From the NCBI GenBank assembly GCA_951640195.1, contig OX621165.1:2604001-2668000 (forward strand): a DNA stretch of 64,000 nt. Reading direction: 5' to 3'. This document shows, piece by piece, positions 57,468 through 64,000 of this stretch. The notes under the pieces were generated by a model. That model ran no database searches and had not been told where the DNA came from. It saw only the letters and a program-made list of their open reading frames with translations. The position numbers and the translations under genes are program-made. The stretch is from Porpolomopsis calyptriformis (taxonomy: Eukaryota > Basidiomycota > Agaricomycetes > Agaricales > Hygrophoraceae). Within the stretch, counting starts at the first letter, position 1. Each line of letters begins with the position of its first letter.

Positions 57468-60400
57468 TTAGCTACTAGATTGCTCTGATCCTGGCTCATC
57501 TGTGTACTCTAATGAATCGGAATCGGAATCAGACTCTAAATCTGCCCGTTCCCTAGCAGCCTTGACTCTTGACTGAGATCTACCTACTATATGTCTTCCT
57601 GAACCTGAATCTTCTCTCTCCGCATCTTTCCTAGCAGCGTTCATTCTTGACCGAGTTATCCGCACACCACTCACCCCCTTTCTTCCCTCGTCTTTCTGGG
57701 CAGCCTTGGCCTTTGAGCGAGTAACCCTAACCTGTTGCTCTTTCCCGCTCTCTGAACCTGAAGGATTGTTGTCTGCTTTCTGTCTCACAGGAGGCTTTCG
57801 TTTTTGGTAGATTTTGGCAGACTTTCGGCTCCGAATAGGTGGTTTTATCGATCTCCCCAAGGTTTCATCTAGTCGTCTCTGAAGTATATTCTTTGAAGCA
57901 TGAGGCCTTTTTAGGACCTGAGTTCGTGGACGCGCAGCCACCTCTTTCCCAATTTCTTCAATCCGATAGAACTTTGAATTCGAAATAAAGTTGATCTTGC
58001 CTGATTTCATCCCCCATATGACTTGTTTCCCCTTTTTATTCGATAGGCCACCTACAGGAAGGCATTGTAACTGGCCAAATATATTGTCCAATTCACGGCA
58101 GAGCTGATCACCTTCATCCATATCCCAATCCACAAGATATTGGTGGTAAGTGGAGATATATCCTCCAGGCTGGGTGTATGGTTTCCAGACTGAATTCTCT
58201 GGGATCTGGATAGTTTGTTCAGGGAAGAAGGTTGCCCGACGTGCTGAAAATGATAGATCATGGGAGTGACTCAAAGGAAGCTTTCCTTTAAGGCCACAGC
58301 TCGAAGGAAGGAATCGGCAATGGTCAATGCCTATGATATGCTGAATCGCAGGTACCGTCCAAGTCTCCATTGCTTCCTGAACTGTGGTTGGCTTGGGTAA
58401 AACACCTGCTGATGCAAACTGCTCTGCCAGACTTAGCCACAGCTGATGCGTGAACTCAACAAACAACAGCTTTGTGTAAAGCAGTTCAGGAGCTTCCCAG
58501 TCATCATCCAACCTCCATTCCCTAAGGAAAATCTCTGGCTCGGTTTCCAACAGTTTCTGAATTCTTGACCAAGATGGATCAGGACCCCAAGGGCACGCAT
58601 CTTGCTGATACATTTGAATAAGGTGATATGGCTGGTTGGCTTGAGTTGCCTGTGGCTTCTTCAAGGACTGTCCATACGCTTGGATAACCTCAGCTGGATC
58701 CTCCTCCGGTAGTTCTCTTAGAGATAGCACTCCTTTCTTCAACTTGAGGTCGTGAAGAAAGAACATTCCGAACCTCCACATTATCGAACTGAAACGAAGG
58801 TCTCGCAACACATCATTCAAGAATGTGTGCTTTATCCTTGGCGTGACCATGGTGTGCTTAATCAGGTGGATGATAAGCGTAGCCATCATCCCATAGTTGC
58901 TTGGTCGATTTCGTGAAAGGTGTAGTTGGACGTTTTGAAACTCTGCTAGCCTTCTTGCCAACAACTTGAAAAAGAGGCTCGACTTGATCCAAATGATAGG
59001 GTCAGACGACATATAGTCTTGTGCCTGGCAATCATTAGACATTTCTAGTTTGCAGTTATTTCGCTGCTTACCTTTTCAGATGCTACATCAAGAAGCTTTA
59101 TAATGGCTAACCCACTCCCTCTAACTTCTTCTCTAACGCCGAATGACTGGATTTGAGAAGATTGAAACAGCTTTTTCCAGTGATCACAGCTAGTCATGAA
59201 TCGGTCATTTGTCTTGACTGCATCACAGTCATCACATAGGTAGTTCGTTTGGCCAGGAAGTCGCACCACCTCAAAGCAAAGGTTGTAGCTGGATCGGAAG
59301 CAAAGGTGTACAAGCCGACTTTTCTTCAACTTGGTTTCAGCCTGTCTCCCTCCATAAGCTCCAAACATGGCAGTATAATGGGTCATTCCTTTTTTCATCC
59401 CCATAAGGTCGTACGAGTCATCGATCCTATCTAACCTCCACAGCCCTACCAATGGCTCCTGATCCTCCCTAGAAGGAGGATGGTATGAAATCCCAAGATC
59501 AAGCAAGAGTTCTCCATGCGATCGGTCCTTCATATAATCCCAGTCCATGTTAGGAATCATCGAACAGAGTGCCTGATATATATTCTCGGTTGGGTGGTGC
59601 TGCTTAGAGAGCAGTTTGATACCTCGAGCATCTACAACAAAGAAAAAGGACCCGAATCGGCCTAGGAGATCGGGCTGGTTATTTATGATGTCGCAGAGAG
59701 TGGTTCGCATGGAAGAAAATGCTTCAGGTGTGAGGGGAATGGTCTTGGTCGTACGTCTTGTCCCTATTTTCCATTGGAGATTACTGACGCTTGTAGGAAG
59801 ATACTCCATAATTCCGGTGTAGTTGGCTAAAACCACTGGCAGAGCAGGCATGATCACTTGTGAGAACCACAACTCCTGTACCTCCCTTGGCATCAGAGTA
59901 GTCATTCTATGCGTTCCTGGGTCTTTCCTAATCATACGAGGGAAGAAGACGTAGGTGTTAAATTGGCCTGATCCTTGACCCATCTGCCCGAAATGGGTAT
60001 GTGGCAAGGCACTAAGTGGATACCTTTTAGACCTCTGCCTAGGATTTCGAGTGGTAGGTGGTTGTAGAACCTGGACATAGACATGATTGTTGATAGAGAA
60101 TGGAGGTTTGTCGTCTAACAGTGGAAGAAGGTGAATATTGATTGGACCAATGAACTGTGGTTTATGCGTGACCCATATGACGCTGTCGATATCCACCGAC
60201 ACTGACACTTCTTCATCGTCCAGGTTTACTCTATCCTTCTCCAAGTCGAAGTAGATGAATTTGTTGTTGCGTGCTTTACCTTTTACAAACACACCCTGGC
60301 TCTCTGATGTCCCTTCCACCCCTCCCGCCTCATCCAACATATCCTGAGCACCCATCACAGTCACATCTGGGTTGTCCATAGCTGGTAGGGAATTCAGCAC

Positions 60401-62823
60401 CTCAGAAGAATGAGAAGATAACGAGGATGGGTATGCAACTGGAGATGATGGTAAACATCCACTTGCTTGATCACTTGAATCCCAGTGTGGAAGAAGGTGG
60501 TCATTGAGGAGAACCGGTTCCTGGTTATTGAACATAGAGAAAAAATCGGCCTGCAACCTATAGCCTCTATCCCTCCAGATACTCCAGTGCTTGCCCAATA
60601 CAAGCATTCCATTGGTGTCAAAGGTCCACGTGTTTGGAATGATATCAGCTTGATCCTCGGAGCAAACCAACATAGCTGATTCGTAGTCATCAAAAGGCTG
60701 CTCATCAACGCTTGTTGCTAATGCTTCTTCACCCCCATTCCCATTTAGCTCAACCTCTGGAAGTTGGATTTCAGGTAGAGACCTTCTGGAAGGCTGAGGT
60801 GGTAGGTTGATTACAATGGAATCATCATCGTTGTCATCATTGTCATTGTCATTGTTATTGTTGTCGTCATTGCTGGCATTGCCATCCTTGTCGTGACTAT
60901 CCAGAAGATGGCCTAGTTGATTAATATAGGTAGCCTCTTTAGATTGATTATCACAGGTAATCGGAATGAGATAATACTCACACTTCATACGAGCAGTTGC
61001 AAGCGCAAGTGCTATTACCTCGAAACGCTTGAATTTTAAAAGCCCAGCCTTCATATCATTCACAACCTCAGAATTGGGTTCCATGGAATACCGAAGCAGG
61101 GTCTGAGTCTTGTTCCAGAAGTCATATGATTTTTGTACAGTTTGAAGCGCAGTGAGAAATATTCTCTCTCGCATCGCATGAACACATTGCAATTTGGGTG
61201 CAAGTGGGTGTTGGTTAATGTCTGTGGAATACATCCAACCATTATCAAAGATTTCTTGGCAAAGCGATGCCATCCAGGAACCAGTGTCGGCCTCACTCTG
61301 TTGAAATATGTATATGAATATGCTTCTTCTGTATAGAAACGAGATTTTCACCGTATTCCAATTCGGTTCGATTACTTGGGGACCTCGCTCATCCAACTCA
61401 CTACCCAGGATCCACCCAAACACATTAGCAATAGCCCTCCAATAGTAGTTGCCATTCCACTCCGTCCAATCTGAGTACATATTGGTTTCGAGTGGAGCTC
61501 CATGGCTAAAAACAAGAACCTTCTCCTGCTGGTAATCAAATAAAGCTAGCCTTTGGGTTGCAGAAGATTGCCATGATAGTGGAGGGAAAAATAACACAGG
61601 CTTTTTCGGGATAGCAACGTGAGGTGGAAGAAGGAGAGTTTTATGGATTTCGGTAGACAGGATGTCTTCTTCTTCTCTTATTACCCTGCTCACCGTTTCC
61701 GAGTCTAGATAGTAGGAATATCTCTGAGATGGCATCTGGGGTTGAATGGACATATACCATGATTTCAAAAGGTAAATTTCTATGACCGCGTGATCCAGGT
61801 GGTTTCCAGGCTTAGCAGATCCCAATGATTGACAAGCTGAAGCCCATATCCTTGGATCTGCTAGCTTCGTGTCTAATATCCTTAATGAGTCTAATCACCA
61901 CCAATAATATAAGAACATACCTATAAAAAGCTCTTGCTCAGATCGTGGTAGATTCAATCGAATGGCATTTTTTGCTAGTAAATGAGAATGAGCGCTGTCA
62001 CTTTCACTGGATCCAATGAAATCTGATCCGTTATTGCTAGCTGGCGACGATGATCGGCTTGTTGAGCTTCTAAAAGTTTAGTATTTAACCTAACATTTCG
62101 AATGATAGATTTATTCACCGGTGTCTGGTTTCAAATCGCGAGTTGTTCCTTCTAATATCCACCGAAGGCTCTGAAGGAGAGCTATAATCACTAAACCTAA
62201 CCAGTATTAATACGCAAGTATCTTATGATTTCTCTTAAAATACATACCATGCTTTCGCCACCTGGAAAATAAATAAATGTAAGTTATTATTGTCATAGGT
62301 TAATTGAGACATACAGCGTCATTATCCTTTCTACTTATTGCGTTTTGGACCCTTGAAGGACCTGGCTGGGGACCTAAGGGAGCCAATGGAGGTATCGATA
62401 TATATTGCTGATCCGAATTCTGGATGTTAAGATGATTTAGGCTAATTAACGTTGTCTGTAATAATGTGAGCACTTTAACCTTGAAAACAGATATACACTT
62501 ACTGAGTATACTGGCTTTTTGTTGATTAATATATGTTTTTTGGAAGGCATATGTTTTTCTCCTAGCATCGGTATTGGCATTGGCATCTTCTCTGCACAAG
62601 GCATATTCAGGATATTACGTATATCACTATCATCTGAACCACTAGAAGTCGAATCCCCTTCCTGGTTTATTATGGTTTTATTAGCCTCGTAATGATTTAA
62701 TTGTGTGAATCGAATTAGATACATAACTACTAGGGATAGGCTTACCTTGGCTAGTGAGGACATAGCTATGATCCTATCTATATCACTGTCATAATCTGCA
62801 CCTTCATTTGCCTGGTTTGCCAT
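57468..62823 (-). CDS. unrecognised 1666-residue nuclear-type protein, copy 2
   Basis: Same eight-exon structure as copy 1, shifted by 43512. It remains fully open and all splice sites are kept. The few protein differences include an Arg to Gln at the ERPF/EQPF site (CpG change at 60699), Gln to Arg in HCQF/HCRF, Val to Ile in NFVSN/NFISN, and changes in the Asp/Asn run. Function unknown, as for copy 1. Confidence 0.8.
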
Positions 62824-62952
62824 ATTGGAGGTTAAGATCGAGAGCTATGTTTGTGCAATAGTCGAGACAAAGTGTATCTACATTCACGTGACATATATAT
62901 AGCTGTGGGAATATAATACGAATAATCAACATTGGTCCGTAGATTTATTATT
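62824..62952. promoter_or_regulatory. divergent promoter with CACGTG box, copy 2
   Basis: Identical by eye to 19312-19440, with the CACGTG at 62885-62890. Confidence 0.55.
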
Positions 62953-64000
62953 ATGGCACCTACAACCGAGGAAAAACAATGGAAATCTGCAAAAGTCGTA
63001 GAATACCTCGAGGTTCCTAATCCAAATGATGGTGAGATATCACCTATGCCTTGTTCTATTTGTTCCGAATCAAAACTTTATAGGCTCTCCTTGCAAATTC
63101 GTTAAGAATGACTTGTAAGTGTTTATCGATAATGCTTGAATAGTAGTCATTTGATTATTTCCCTCAAACACAGCTGCCTCATCCGTCACCTTGGCCTCCA
63201 TGCAAAGGAAGAAAATAATATTATAATGGACGACTACTGGAAAGGTTTGATCCTACAAATAAGAAAAACTACTAAGGTGATACACCTGCTCAAGCTACCC
63301 TACCCAATGTTGACAATGTGCTTTAGAACAAGTATCTTGCTAAGGTTTCATGGATGTATACAGCCAAGCAGTTGTTGGAGAGAAGTGATGTTAAGGCTGA
63401 TACTAAAAGGTTGCATCTCAAAACCTACTCCTTCTCCTGTCACTCTATGTTCTTCTTACTCTTGACAGGTATATAAACACATTTGGAAAGCAAGAGCTGT
63501 GTGGCTCTGATTCTACAGATATCATTGATGCGCAAGCCTTGGAAGGTGAGGGTTATTATATCGAGAAGCAGATATAAAAGAATGAACTGAACTGAACTGA
63601 AAATTAAACTGTAGATACAATCGACATTGTTATTATTAAAAATCAGATTGAAGATCAACCTCCAGTAACCGCGTATTACATGCGGTAAGCTTGACGATAA
63701 TACCAACCCATCTATTATACTAAAATTTCTATTAGATACTTCTGGGATGGGCATAGGCAGGCATTGAAGGTGCATTCATTGAACTAAACATATACCCTGT
63801 AGTAATCTATTGGGTGGTAGGGCGAGCCAGAAATATGTGGCGCAACTCACTGTTATTCACTTTGGTCCCCCGATACAGAGGAACAACGCTACTGCTGGTC
63901 CTGCAAAAGATGGTCCCATCTTACTTGCCTAGGAACCCCTGCCAACATTACCCAGCAGCAGTATCTTAACAATCTCTATGCTATAGAGAAGTTTGCCGAC
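62953..64000 (+). CDS. PHD-finger protein, copy 2 (partial, cut by window end)
   Basis: Start and early exons match the gene at 19441. The window ends inside the final exon, within the long insertion before the last Cys pair. The CWSCKRWSHLTC part is present. It differs by an Ile/Asp-region CpG change at 63649 and one intron base at 63774. Confidence 0.6.

Larger units (their letters stand above)
55212..64000. repeat. duplicated block, copy 2 (runs off the window)
   Basis: Direct copy of 11700-20488. Single-base differences found by eye (copy 1 position): 11850, 11921, 12216, 12974, 14474, 14803, 15908, 17187, 20137, 20262, all transitions, seven of them at CpG. There are also changes in the trinucleotide tract at 17327-17350. 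Real differences argue against a simple assembly duplicate. Confidence 0.97.

Overview
The window looks like an accessory, transposon-rich stretch of a mushroom-forming basidiomycete (Agaricomycetes). The reasons are: genes broken by many 47-70 nt GT..AG introns, a basidiomycete-type TET/JBP dioxygenase, a DUF6534-type membrane protein, an alpha-kinase, a TRAPPC11 fragment, chromodomain Ty3/Gypsy and LINE-type retroelements, and several satellite arrays. No tRNA, rRNA or CRISPR was seen. All gene models are hand-spliced from the sequence and none was tested by a database search.

Layout. 1-3.0 kb: GC-rich minisatellite DNA with no convincing gene. 3035-10313: a nearly intact chromodomain Gypsy element on the minus strand (410-bp LTRs, CTGGG target duplication, four in-frame TGA codons). 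10.5-11.7 kb: a decayed TRAPPC11 fragment, cut off at 11700 by the start of a duplicated block. 11700-20488: first copy of a block of at least 8.8 kb that recurs at 55212-64000 (offset 43512, still matching at the window edge). It holds a 141-149 bp tandem repeat, a gene for an unrecognised 1666-residue protein on the minus strand, and a divergent PHD-finger gene. 20.9-44.1 kb: a battery of chromatin-type genes. These are a sirtuin, an orphan gene, a JmjC-type gene, another orphan gene, two inverted F-box-like paralogues, an AT-hook gene, an Ulp1-type protease gene, a PHD plus caspase-like gene, and a TET/JBP DNA dioxygenase with its H-x-D and distal H intact. 45.4-53.4 kb: alpha-kinase, a 216-220 bp satellite, a DUF6534-type membrane protein and two small genes. 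54.4-55.2 kb: a TPR gene fragment cut off at the second copy of the block.

Main reading. Five neighbouring genes (starting near 22.5, 24.1, 28.6, 33.5 and 37.2 kb) begin with the same N-terminal module of 144-193 residues. In all five it ends at a phase-1 intron followed at once, or after four residues, by a tryptophan. The module is joined to different C-terminal parts (JmjC, Ulp1 protease, AT-hook, or unknown). Together with the PHD, sirtuin, PHD/caspase-like and TET/JBP genes this looks like a locally expanded, mix-and-match set of nuclear effector genes. A 43.5-kb unit carrying the set appears to have been tandemly duplicated, or is flanked by copies of a large mobile block.

Methylation signature. 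Most substitutions seen between the two block copies, the only LTR difference, and all four Gypsy stop codons fit C-to-T change at CpG. The locus therefore carries both a possible 5-methylcytosine oxidase and the mutational footprint of 5-methylcytosine.
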